Part shown: piece after piece, positions 11,761 to 22,059 of the stretch
Numbering within the stretch: position 1 is the stretch's first letter
Layout of the letters: every line of letters starts with the position of its first letter
Assembly (NCBI GenBank): GCA_036874045.1
Contig: CM072342.1
Span: 7,276,501-7,340,500, forward strand
DNA from: Cymodocea nodosa
Taxonomy: Eukaryota > Streptophyta > Magnoliopsida > Alismatales > Cymodoceaceae
DNA: 64,000 bases
Direction: 5' to 3'
Program-made: the position numbers and the translations under genes
The notes under the pieces: generated by a model
Told to the model about the DNA's origin: nothing
What the model saw: only the letters and a program-made list of their open reading frames with translations
The model's database searches: none

Positions 11761-12626
11761 ACTTATACATATGGATCTATGTGGACCAACAAGAATCATG
11801 AGTCTTGGTGGTAAACGGTATGTATTTGTTTTAGTAGATGACTTCTCTAGATATACTTGGGTATATTTTCTAACATCTAAGACAGAAGTTTTTGAAAAAT
11901 TTAAAATGTTTTGCAATTTTGTTCAAAATGAGCAGTGTCTCTATTCTAAAACTTAGGAGTGATCATGGAACTGAATTTGATAATGATCGAATGGATAATT
12001 ATTGTAATGAGCATGACATTGATCATAGATTTTCTTTTCCAAGAGCACCGTGTCAAAATGGTGTTGTTGAGAGAAAGAATAGATCACTTCAAGAAATGGC
12101 CAGAACTATGTTGAATGAACATAAGTTACCTCAAAATCTTTGGGCTGAAGTAGTAAATACAGCTTGTTATGTTATTAACAGAAGTCATTTAAGACCTCAT
12201 GTTAATAAAACTCCTTTTGAAATTATGTTTAATAGGGTTCCAAAAATTTCCTATATGAAACCATTTGGCTGCAAGTGTTTTATTCTAAATACTAAGGATA
12301 AAAGGGATAAATTTCAAGCCAAATCGAATAAAGGAATTTTTGTAGGTTACTCTACTAGAAGTAAAGCCTATAGAGTATATAACAAGACTTCTAGGACTAT
12401 TAAAGAAACCCTCCATGTAAGCTTTAATGAAAATTCTTTTAGAGAATCTCAATCTAAAGCTGATAATGATAATTTGATCAATCTTCCAAAAGAGTTAGAG
12501 ATCAATAGAGAGATTGATGATTTATCTGAGAAAATCAAAAATATGAACTTAAATGATCAAACTAATGATGAAAGTGATGTACCTTTAGATGCTGATGAGA
12601 ATATTGAGGAAAATCAGAGAAATTGA
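11761..12626 (+). pseudogene. Integrase of element C
   Basis: All three catalytic blocks are readable: HMDLCGPTR (Asp, near 11770), LRSDHGTEFDN (Asp, near 11953) and QNGVVERKNRS (Glu, near 12055). The C-terminal copia motifs are KPFGCKCF and FVGYSTRSKAYRVYN. One frameshift lies at about 11935 (AGCAGTGTCTC, where B has AACAAAGTGTCTC). The frame opened at 11892 stays open to the TGA at 12624, which is TGG in B. DDE residues are intact, unlike in B. Confidence 0.92.
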
Positions 12627-14268
12627 CGTTATTCTTCATCACATCCCATTACTCAAGTCATTGGTAATATTAATGAGAGAGTTAAAACTAGAGCTTCAAT
12701 AAATTTAAATAGTATGTGTATGTTTGTTTCTATGGTGGAACCAAGGAATATACAAGAAGCATTATTTGATGAAAATTGGATAGTGGCAATGCAAGAAGAA
12801 CTAAATCAATTCATCAGAATTGATGTATGAGAATTAGTCTCTCCACTAGAAAATCAGTCCATAATAGGTACAAATTGGATCTTTAGAAACAAAACTAACG
12901 AAATTGGTCAAGTTATAAGGAATAAAGCTAGATTAATTGCACAAGGGTATACATAGGAAGAAGGATTAGATTATGATGAAACATTTGCTCCTATGGCTAG
13001 GTTAGAAAGTATTAGAATATTATTGGCCTATGCTTGTTATATGGATTTTAAATTATATCAAATGGATGTAAAGAGTGCATTTCTAATTGGTTTAATTAAT
13101 GAAGAAGTCTATGTAAAACAACCACTTGGATTTGAAGATATTAAAAATCCTAACTTTGTGTATAAATTGAAGAAAGCCTTATATGGTTTGAAGCAAGCAC
13201 CTAGATCATGGTATGAAAGATTGTCTACTTTTTAATAGAAAAAGGCTATATCATGGGAAAAGTGGATCATACTCTATTTATTAAGAGAGATGGTAAAGAT
13301 CAGATTGTTGTTCAAATATACGTGGATGATATAATCTTTGGAGCAACCTCTAATAAGTTGATAGAAATATTCTCTAAAGAGATGACTAATCAGTTTGAAA
13401 TGAGTATGATAAGAGAACTTTCATATTTCTAGGACTTCAAATTAAGCAAATGGATAAAGGTATATTTTTAAATTAGGAAAAATATGCAGATGAAATGCTT
13501 AAGAAATTTAATTTTAATGATACAAGGATTCGAGGAACTCCTATGAGTACTACTTTAAAGTTAGATATTGATGACATAGGAAAATCTATAGATCAAAGAA
13601 AATATAGAAGTATGATTGGTTCTTTACTTTATTTGACTACTAGTAGACTTGATATTATGTTTGCTGTGTGTGTTTGTGCTAGATTTCAATCTAATCCTAA
13701 AGAATCACACTTAATTGCAGTTAAAAGAATATTTAGATATATACAAGGAACTAAAAATTTCGGACTGTATTATTCTAAGGATAGTTCAATAGATCTTATA
13801 GGATATACTAATGCTGATTATGTATGATCTAAATCTAATAGGAAGAGTACTAGTGGCACATGTCAATTATTGGGAACTAATTTGGTGTCATGGTTTAGTA
13901 AAAAGCAAAACTGTGTAGCACTTTCTACTACAGAAGCTGAATATGTTGTTGCTGCACTGTGTTGCACTCAGATTCTGTGGATAAGGCAAACTTTAAAAGA
14001 TTTTGGATTATCTTATGATATAACTGAGATTTATTGTGACAGTAGTTCTGCAATAAATCTTTCCAAAAATCTTGTATTACATTCAAGAGCAAAGCATATA
14101 GAGGTTAGACATCATTTTCTAAGAGATAACGTAATTAAAGGAAAAATTAAATTAGAATTTGTGTCTAGTAAAAATCAATTAGCTGATATATTTACAAAAC
14201 CTCTAGATGAAAATACATTCTACAACATTAGATTAAATTTAGGTATTTGTAGGCTATGTGATGTGTAA
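12627..14268 (+). pseudogene. Reverse transcriptase and RNase H of element C
   Basis: The RT runs from the NWIFRNK block (near 12870) through QMDVKSAFLIG and YGLKQAPRSWYE to the catalytic YVDD at 13319-13330. RNase H follows (13480-14268) with SNRKSTSGT, the STTEAEYVVAALCC block and the C-terminal IFTKPLDE. Stops lie near 12827, 12954 and 13826, and frame breaks near 13230 and 13430. Pol ends with a TAA at 14266. The segment missing from B's RT is present here (about 13233-13312). Confidence 0.93.
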
Positions 14269-15857
14269 AATGCTTAAACTCCACATAAAAAGATAAATAT
14301 TATTGATGATGTTGTTCAACTCATAGATATTATATACTTATTATAAATATCTAAAGTAATATCAAAACTTTTGCTTGAGATACTATGTATTTATTGTAAA
14401 CTCATAGTAGTATCTTATTGATTTTAAGTAGTTTATCAATTTTAATGGTTTTTACGATTTTAAGTGGAAGTGTAAATGAAAAACATTAAATACTTTTGAC
14501 ATTCTGAAATTTTGATTAATTGTTTTCTTTGAATCAAGGAAAATGCATATGATCATGCATAAATTTGACTTAATTGATTAAACTTGTAGAATAAGTTATA
14601 TGTAACTCATCTTAAACTGTTAATCAAAAGTATAAGCTTATTGAAATTGATTCATATTCTCAGTATAATCATAGAAGTAAAAAAAAATTTCTATGAGATT
14701 TGTGTTTTATTGCATCTGTATTAATGGAATACATATATACTATGCTTAAAATGAAAAGTGCTTACAAAGTGAAATTCTTTGAGAGTTTATTGATCAGTTT
14801 GATCATGAGCCTTTCGTACTTGAGCAGATAGGTATGTAAGGATTGTTGTCCTGAAAAAGGATTCTTTAAATCTGGCAACCTAAGGTCCTGATCAGATCTG
14901 GGATTGTTGACTGAAAGCTCATTACATAGGTACATTAGAAAGCTCTTGTATGATTCAAGCTTTTCAAACTAACTTTTAAAGAAAATTATCAATATTCACT
15001 ATTTTGAAAAAAAAAAAAATGTTGTTTCATTAATTACAGATATCTTTGAATCACATATAGTTTCTACCAATATGACTACTGATTTATTGAATCAACATTA
15101 GTACCTTTGAAAACGTTTATTTGAGATACATTCTTTTATTCTCCTTGAATTAATCACATTGAGTTCACAGTTATGTTTTGATTCATATACAATAGGAATT
15201 GATTCTGGAAATCATTTTTAATGATGTCAGAATAACGGAAGTCTCTAAAAAGAAAATTTAAAAGTATAGTTATACTTAACATCTATTGTCACTACAAGTA
15301 TATTTTGATTGAATATATTTGAAGTATATTTGTAGGGGGAGGATTAACAATGTCGAAAACAGATTAATATAATTTAGAATACAAATCTTAGTTAATCTAA
15401 ATTAATGTCCTCTTAAAATCTTGATGAAATAATTAAAAAGACATACAAACTATTTTAGATTTAAAGGACAAAATGTTCAAATAGTTTACAATGTTCTCAA
15501 GATAATGTTAAGTTTAGCATGTGTGTTGTTTTCGGAACGTTTCAGTTGGAAGCATCCGAAAATTGTTTTAAGTGTACTAACTAGACATTATGTAAAATAA
15601 GGTAATGTGTAAAACTACCTCTAGACAGCGTTTTACTCGTTAGGTTAGTTAACTCAACGAGTTATATTTGAATATTTCGGGTACCTTGATTGAATAAATT
15701 TTATTCAATATTTATTTAATTTCTAAACCTGACTTCTCTTCACGTTGAAGTATACGCTTAAAAACCCTATTTAAACACTTATTACACAAGCACTTAGGTT
15801 ATTTGTAAACTTTGTCAAGAAAATCTTTCCCGCTTGTTGCTGTTACAACTTGCGACG
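14269..15857 (+). other. Post-pol spacer of element C, with internal PPT-like tract
   Basis: 1.6-kb AT-rich spacer without an ORF. A PPT-like GTAGGGGGAGGA stands at 15333-15344, well inside the element; multiple PPT-like tracts are a known trait of SIRE-type elements. The block 14380-15400 has a clear second copy at 36730-37718 and 38740-38810. The end (15640-15670) has GTTAACTCAACGAGTT, one of the hairpin cores found throughout the window. Confidence 0.75.
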
Positions 15858-18119
15858 ATGGTCTCCAAGTTCTACAAAAGTCGTGGCAGAGGAAAAGGCA
15901 AAAGCAGAGGAGATGCAAAAAGAAAAGAAATAGAGAATGATGAAGTTCCACGTACTTGGTTCAAGAAAATATTTTGAGTAGATAAAAGGTTAGTAGAAAT
16001 TTATAGTGAATATTTCTTTCCTGAAGGTATACTAAATGAAGTTAGACAAAAACTCCAAAATACTGATATTTGTATTACATACATGGGGATTCGAAGTAAA
16101 TTTGATAGAGAATATAGAATGAAATGTGTTGAGATTGCATTTTTGGAACAATATGCAAAATATTTGGAAAAAGATGTAGGTTCATCAAATAGAACTCCTT
16201 AAACTCCTATAAACGGTACAAGACTACATGCATTTGAGGAAGAGCATGAATCAGCTATCCCTACTCCTTTATATTCAAAACAAGTAGAATCAAATATTGC
16301 TGTAGACAAAACAAAAGTTGACAGTCTTCGAAAGGTCGTTGCAATTGAAAGTATCTTAGAAGAATTAAAGCAGAAAACTTTTATGGAGCAATTTGAAAAG
16401 AAAACAGCAATACTTGAAGAGGAGAAATAGAAATGTTATAGAAGAAGAAAAATTATGTCTAAGGAAACAAAGTCTATTGGAAAAGGACAATCAGATGAAA
16501 ATTTATTTCCAAAGGACAATGTATGTCTAGACATTGTACCGTATTGTGCATCTGATAAACTCATCAGTTCTAAACACACTGAAACTATTGAAGATAATGA
16601 GACTTTATTTTCCCTTGCTAGAAAGCTTGAGAAGAAATACAAGTCAAATATGAGCTCAAGTTTTTCTATTAGTACAAGTCCTGATGATGCAGAAATTGAC
16701 AAATCAGAGCATCAAACACTTGACATTGAACAAGTTATTGCAGATATAATTGACAATGTTGAGGCAGTAACTAGTTCACAAGCTGAATTGTTTGGAGTAG
16801 CAGATATTGAAAATGTTAAGACTCTAGAAGAGCTAAAAGTTAATCAACCTTCTTCAGAATCTATAGAAGTAGAGTCTGAGAATTCATAGCATGAATCAAT
16901 GGAAATATCTGTTGAATAGAATGAACAATTATAGACAGATACACCAGCTGAAGAATTTGTGAAAAAATTGAACTCTGAACATTCTATAGAGACTGAATAG
17001 ATGAATGTTGAGCATATTGACAATGTTCCTAACACTATTGAAGCTGAAGAATCAAGCTTACTTGAGCAGCTTCAAGATAATATTTTGGAAGAGGAACAAC
17101 ATGATATTCATTTTGAAGAAGTTCCTGAAGATGAATTAAACTCTGAATCACAACTTCAAGTATCACCTTCTTTGTGTACAATATTACAAATTCAAGGTAA
17201 TACAATTCATTTTAAATCTGAAGAAGCATTGCAGAAATACAATAATCTGATTACATGTTAGATTCTACATGCTCGTCCAATAAAATTCAGAAATTTGATG
17301 GAAATAAGAGATCTGTTTGAGTTTCAATGCCTCATTAAATTCTTGCCAGTATGAACGAAATGGAAGCAATACATAGAGCTTCTTGCAGCTTTTTATAGCA
17401 ATCTGGTCAAGAATGGAAATTTTCTGAAAACTCAAATAAATGAATAAGAGTTTATATTGTCTCCTGAGTTAATTTTTGAAGTTTTAGGATTAAAGAATGA
17501 AGGTGTTGTTGTTACAAACAGATTTGACATGATAAAACAACTAGAATGGAACATTCAGTCTTTATCAAAAATTCCAGATGTATATTTTGAAATGAGATTA
17601 ATGGAAAATCTGAATGCAGAGGCAAGGTTTATTGCAAATATATTGCATGCAAATTTATTTCAGAGAGTTGGACACAATTTGGAAGTTAGCAGAAGCTGTT
17701 TATATGCAACTTATGGTTTGCTGAATAGAATTCAAATAAATTGGTTTGATGTTTTTATGTCTCAACTACAACATATGAGTTCAAAGTTATTTTATGGTGA
17801 TGCTGTATGTAGAATCCTTGCAAGCCAATTGACTTTATCCGATTGGCCCTCTGAAACTAAATGCATGAGAGCATTTAGTGTTAAAGATTTGCAAAAATTC
17901 TAGACCATGCATAAACTTCAACGACAACATCAACAACAACCTGATTATACAGACCATATACAACAACAACAACAACAACAAAGTTATTCAGTTCAAGCAG
18001 AACAGCAAACCCAACTACCTCCTGACTTAGATGCAGTGCTTAACGACATCAGAAATGATATTAGGCATCTAGGAGATAAAATATGTAATGCTATAAGTGA
18101 TATACTTAGGAGGGGTTGA
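15858..18119 (+). pseudogene. Post-pol third ORF of element C: basic N-terminus, acidic middle, plant transposon-protein-like domain, polyQ tail
   Basis: ATG at 15858 and stop TGA at 18117 define 754 codons in one frame with no indel. Eleven internal stops are seen: TGA 15975, TAA 16200, TAG 16428, 16887, 16917, 16932, 16998 and 17259, TGA 17352, TAA 17445, TAG 17901. The N-terminus is Arg/Lys/Gly-rich (RGRGKGKSRG), residues about 200-480 are Glu/Asp-rich, and residues about 530-680 hold a domain with NRIQINWFDV and SKLFYGDA. The last 70 residues hold a (CAA)n-coded Gln run. SIRE elements usually carry an envelope-like ORF here; no signal peptide or membrane segment is visible, so that label is not supported. 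The function is unknown. The NRIQINW domain resembles plant transposon-protein domains also seen in gypsy third ORFs, including the one at 31882-32190. Confidence 0.75.
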
Positions 18120-18621
18120 TAACTGTTTTTGTTTGTTTTTGAATACAAAATGTAATGTTTATATTACTTGTTTGATTCATTGAATAATACATTTTTCTGT
18201 AAAAATGTTCAATTATTATTCTTGTTTACAGAAAGAGTTGTAATTATATCTCATATATATATATATATATATTCTCTGTAATTATGTTTTTGATTAATGA
18301 CAAAAAGGGAGAGAAATATTATAAAAAGATGATTATGATCTTAATTGCATATATATATTATAAAAGGAGATGCTATTTAAATGGTTATTGTAATCTGACA
18401 GATGATAATTAGAAAACTGATACTTATATAATTATTGACATCTGAGAGTTTTAGTTCTGAGAGGTAAAATTTACACAAACAATAGAAATAAGCTTAAGTG
18501 AACTTAAGTCAACAAACTTGTTTGTTGAATTAAAAGTTAACCCAACGAAAGTGCTTTGTTGAGTTAAACATATTTCATAATTGATTAAATATGGTTTTGT
18601 CATCATCAAAAAGGGGGAGAT
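18120..18621 (+). other. 3' untranslated region of element C with repeated PPTs
   Basis: It holds an (AT)n run at about 18249-18272, a PPT-like CAAAAAGGGAGAG at 18301-18313, hairpin cores AACAAACTTGTTTGTTGAAT and CTTTGTTGAGTTAA (18510-18570), and the main PPT AAAAAGGGGGAGA at 18608-18620, directly before the 3' LTR. Confidence 0.85.
18608..18620 (+). promoter_or_regulatory. Polypurine tract of element C
   Basis: AAAAAGGGGGAGA one base before TGTTGAG. It would prime plus-strand cDNA synthesis. Confidence 0.93.
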
Positions 18622-20275
18622 TGTTGAGTATTTTGTTTTGATGATGTGTGCTGAATGAATATAATTATTTGCTCAATTACTATTACCTGTGAAAAGAAAT
18701 TAAAATCATTAATTAATACAGAAAAAGTTTACTGGCATAAATACTTGTCTGTATTGGATCTGAAGTTAATAACTAGTCGTTTTGTTGCATTAAATTCTCA
18801 TTTAACTAAACGTTAAGTTAACGTGTGTTTTTATTGAAAAACATGATATGTTTTAAAGTTATATCTTCTGTATCATGAATAGTGCACGTTTAGACAACTC
18901 GTTAAGTTAGAGTTTTGTTTGTATAGAGGTCATGTGAGAACTCGTTAAGTTAGAGGCTTAAAGGTTAAAATAGGTCACGTAATAACTCGTTAAGTTAGTG
19001 AGTAAAAGAAGAGAGGAACTCGTTAAGTTAGTGTTATACACGTGGTGAAATTATAAGTTACGAATGTTGTATTGTATCACGTGAGGTGCACATGTTTAAC
19101 TCATTAAGTTAACATAACTAAACGCGTTGAGTTGCTATATTGAACACTAAGGCAACGCGTTAGGTTAGCGTTATAAACTTAAGTTGTTATTTTTTGCACG
19201 TGGTAAAATTCTTATTATAAAAACATTTGTTTATGACTGAATCAGTGAGTTAAAGCTTTTTCGGAGACTTACAGTCGTAACTATCTAAAAGGTAACTTAA
19301 GTCATGTTTTCAGGTCTTGACACGTGTCTCACTAGTTTTATGATATAAAGAGTTTTTCGGTGACTTACAACCGTAACTATCCGAAACTTAAATTGTTTTC
19401 GGTGAGTTATCGTTTAGCCTTCCGAAAGAAAGGTTAAGCTGGTTTGTTGAGTTAGCTACAGTACTTGTTACGTGAAATGGCACATGAGGAACTCGTTAAG
19501 TTAGAAACGTTAAGTTATATATATATACTTGTGTTACTCGTTTAGTTAATATTAAAGTAACGACTTCGTATTACACTTGATGGAAAATTCTTTGGACGAG
19601 AAAATTTATTTTGCAGGAAATTTTTCAGAGATCTAGGACTAATGATTAAAGAAAATTCGAAATATAAACGTGGGTTAGAACGTGTGTGTTTCGATGAAGG
19701 AAAAAGAAAAGACGTGGAGAAGTGGAAAACTGGTAGTGGTTAAACGTGAAGGATATGCATGAAATGAAGATACAGTATAAAAGACATAGAATTCTCGTTG
19801 ATCAAACCATCCTTGTACACCAAAAGAAAAATTTTTTCAAGGATCAAAAACACCTCTTTGGGCAAAATCTCTCAAGTGGAAGAAAATTCAGTGAAGCAGA
19901 AAAGGTTAAATTTATGTCACTGAAGATTTGAAGTATCAAGTGAAAGCAAATTCGGTGAAGCAGAGAAAGACAAGATATTCGTCACTGAAGAATTGTTGAA
20001 GAAGAAAAAGAAAGATCTCAAATAGGAAGAAAAGTTTTAAATTCTGCAAATTAGTTTTCTTTGTTTGTAGTTATGAAATTGTTTAGATGATACATGGTAT
20101 CGAGTTATAATTGCATCTACAATTTCTGAGGAGAATTGAATTGAAACCTTGAATAAAAATGATTTTATGAAAACAATGTCTCGACTTGTTTTTGAGTATT
20201 AAAGTTTCAATTATATTTCAGAAAATATTAAAAATACACAATTCACCCCCTCTTGTGTAGCCATACGATCCTACA
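18622..20275 (+). repeat. 3' LTR of element C
   Basis: 1654 bp, TGTTGAG...CCTACA, matching the 5' LTR with about 4% difference over the part counted. It has a TATA box at 19776-19783. A short deletion near 20133 removes part of the ATTGTATATTGTAATTGA segment of the 5' LTR (8555 onward). Confidence 0.95.
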
Positions 20276-21458
20276 CATATATCTTACCTTTTTATGCTTC
20301 ACTGAACTTTCTTTCACCTGAGAGATTTTCCCTGAAGAGGTGTTTTTGATCCCTAAAAAGATTTTTCTTTTGGTGTGCAAGGATAATTTGATCAAGGAGA
20401 ATTCTATGCCTTTTATACTGTATCTTCATTTCATGCATATCCTCCATGTTTAATCACTACCAGTTTTCCACTTCTTCACGTCTTTTATTTTTCCTTCATC
20501 GAAACACACACGTTCTGACCCACGTTTACATTTCGAATTTTCTTTAATCATTAGTCTTGGATCTCTGAAAAATTTCCTGCATAATAAACTTTCTCGTCCA
20601 AAATTTTTTTCATTAGTGTAATAAGAAGTCGTTACTTTAATGTTAACTAAACGAGTAACACAATTATATATATAACTTAATGAGTTTCTCATGTGCTAAT
20701 TCACGTGACAAGTACTGTAGCTAACTCAACGAACTAAGTCTATGGTGTTACGCTAACTCAACGAACCATCTCCGTGGTGTTACGATAACTCAACGAACCA
20801 TCTTTGTTGTGTTACAGATAACTCAACAAACTAGTAATAAATAAATATTTTTATAATAAGAATTTTATCACATGCAAAAATAACAACTTAAGTTTATAAC
20901 GCTAACCTAACGCATTTCCTTAGTGTTCAATATAGCAACTCAACGTGTTTAGTTATGTTAACTTGACGAGTTAAACACATGCACCTTACGTGATACAATA
21001 TAACATTCGTAACTTATAATTTCACTACGTGTATAACACTAACTTAACGAGTTATTTAAACTTTTACTCACTAACTTAATGAGTTCTCACATGACATATT
21101 TTAACCTTTAAGCCTTTAACTTAACGAGTTCTCACGTGATCTCTATACAAACAAAACTCTAACTTAACGGGTTTCCAAACATGCACTATATATGATACAG
21201 AAAATATAACTTTAAAATATATCATGCTTTTCAATAAAAACACACGTTAACTTTACATTTAGTTAAATGAGAAATTAACGCAATGAAACGACTAGTTATT
21301 AACTTAGTATAATTTCAGATCCAATACAGATAAGTATTTATATCAGTAAAGTTTTTCTGTATTAATTGATGATTTTAATTTCTTTTCACAAGCAATAGTA
21401 ATTGAGAAAATATGATTATTTTCATTTAGCACACATCATCAAAACAAAATACTCAACA
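20276..21458 (-). repeat. 5' LTR of element B, outer part
   Basis: Continuation of 6582-7031 after element C. The first five bases CATAT are the right target duplication of C. On the minus strand it has TATAAAAG at 20410-20417 and U3 with CACGTG-like and GTTAAGTTAG modules. Extra copies of ATAACTCAACGAAC (20700-20830) form an array that C lacks. It ends ACTCAACA at 21458. Confidence 0.93.
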
Positions 21459-21524
21459 AACAAGCTTCCGATTGAACCTAGACTTCTTGTGGCATACTCC
21501 ACACCTATACTACTCGCCCTAACA
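21459..21524 (-). repeat. 3' LTR of element A, first 66 bp
   Basis: Matches the outer end of A's 5' LTR (28206-28272): CAAGCTTCCGA...TACTCGCCCTAACA. It is broken at 21459 by element B. AACAA at 21459-21463 is the likely right target duplication of B; the left copy is off-window. Confidence 0.9.
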
Positions 21525-21535
21525 ATCTCCCACTT
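21525..21535 (-). promoter_or_regulatory. Polypurine tract of element A
   Basis: AAGTGGGAGAT on the minus strand, directly before the 3' LTR start TGTTAGGG. This is the usual PPT form of Tork-type copia elements. Confidence 0.88.
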
Positions 21536-21573
21536 AGGTGCATTTACACCTACTACTAAGCACTCACTCTTGT

Positions 21574-21651
21574 AAGAACTCTGGAGTTAATTGTGTTTGG
21601 GTGGGAGCAGAACCAAGATGGGTGACCACTTGGAAAGTTCTCGTGTAGCCC
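21574..21651 (+). pseudogene. 5S rRNA-derived fragment (3' two-thirds)
   Basis: 78 bp on the plus strand match the plant 5S rRNA gene from AGAACTC to the GTGTTGC end. The best-kept part is the internal promoter, where AAGATGGGTGACC differs at one base from the usual AGGATGGGTGACC and AGTTAATTGTGTTTGGGT corresponds to AGTTAAGCGTGCTTGGGC. About three in four bases match by eye. The first third of the 5S gene is absent. It lies antisense within the 3' UTR of copia element A. Cassandra-type TRIM retrotransposons and 5S-derived SINEs are known carriers of such sequence; which applies here was not resolved. Confidence 0.75.
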
Positions 21652-22059
21652 TTATGGGCAGTAGTGTTGGCTCCGCTCAAGCATTGGCAAGCTATAGGTG
21701 TGTGCACCACTTACCCAATTCACATGCCAACATTGTGGGCTTTGCCTTAATCAGTAAACTTAATCGAGTTGGTGGATGAGGCCACCTAGGGTACCCCCAA
21801 CTGTTTAGAATCTCTACAGGACAAAGTGCGCGATACTTAGAGAAATCTACCATGTTGGGGCCTAGTAAGGCCTCTTACAAGCTTTCGCCTCCTTGGATAC
21901 TCTTGGTGTATACCAAGTTGTTTGAGTGTCCATTAAGACTCACATGTTATCCTCCTCTTGTAGAGGATAAAAAAAAAATTTAAAAAGAACATTCTCCTAC
22001 TTGGAGTATGACACAATGATCAAAGAAAAAACAATCTCTACTCTTGGCTTACAGATTAT
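21652..22059 (-). other. 3' untranslated region of element A
   Basis: More GC-rich than its surroundings, without a coding frame. It includes GGGTACCCCC and ACCTAGGGT near 21785-21800. It may belong to the element that brought the 5S fragment, or to A's own 3' UTR. Confidence 0.5.

Larger units (their letters stand above)
7032..20275 (+). mobile_element. SIRE/Maximus-type Ty1/copia element C, both LTRs present
   Basis: Structurally complete 13.2-kb element: 5' LTR 7032-8702, PBS, gag, protease, integrase, RT/RNase H, spacer, a long post-pol ORF, PPT and 3' LTR 18622-20275. LTRs start TGTTGAG and end CCTACA. The target duplication is CATCT/CATAT. About 16-18 differences were counted by eye over the first 420 bp of the two LTRs (about 4%, mostly transitions), so it is not a recent insertion. 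All ORFs carry stops. It is inserted in B's 5' LTR in the opposite orientation, so B and C form a large inverted repeat. Confidence 0.95.
1..21458 (-). mobile_element. SIRE/Maximus-type Ty1/copia element B (interrupted by element C)
   Basis: Minus-strand copia element. From right to left it holds a 5' LTR (6582-7031 plus 20276-21458, split by element C), a PBS, gag, protease, integrase, RT/RNase H and the start of a post-pol ORF that runs off the left edge. Its 3' LTR is outside the window. It is a close relative of element C and aligns with it along its whole length in the opposite orientation. It carries a 2-kb internal deletion and an 80-bp RT deletion. Its right end, ACTCAACA at 21451-21458, is the reverse complement of the TGTTGAGT start of C's LTRs, and it lies inside the 3' LTR of Tork-like element A. 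Confidence 0.9.

Noticed and set aside
15858..18119. TAG (or TAG and TAA) reassigned to Gln in this genome
   Set aside because: TGA also interrupts frames, CAG and CAA are still used widely beside the TAGs, and B has CAG where C has TAG. Decay by deamination explains all of it.
15858..18119. Envelope-like glycoprotein in element C
   Set aside because: No signal peptide, hydrophobic anchor or cysteine pattern is visible in the frame.
21591..21779. 62-residue ORF in a GC-richer stretch
   Set aside because: It is a chance reading through the 5S rRNA-derived fragment.
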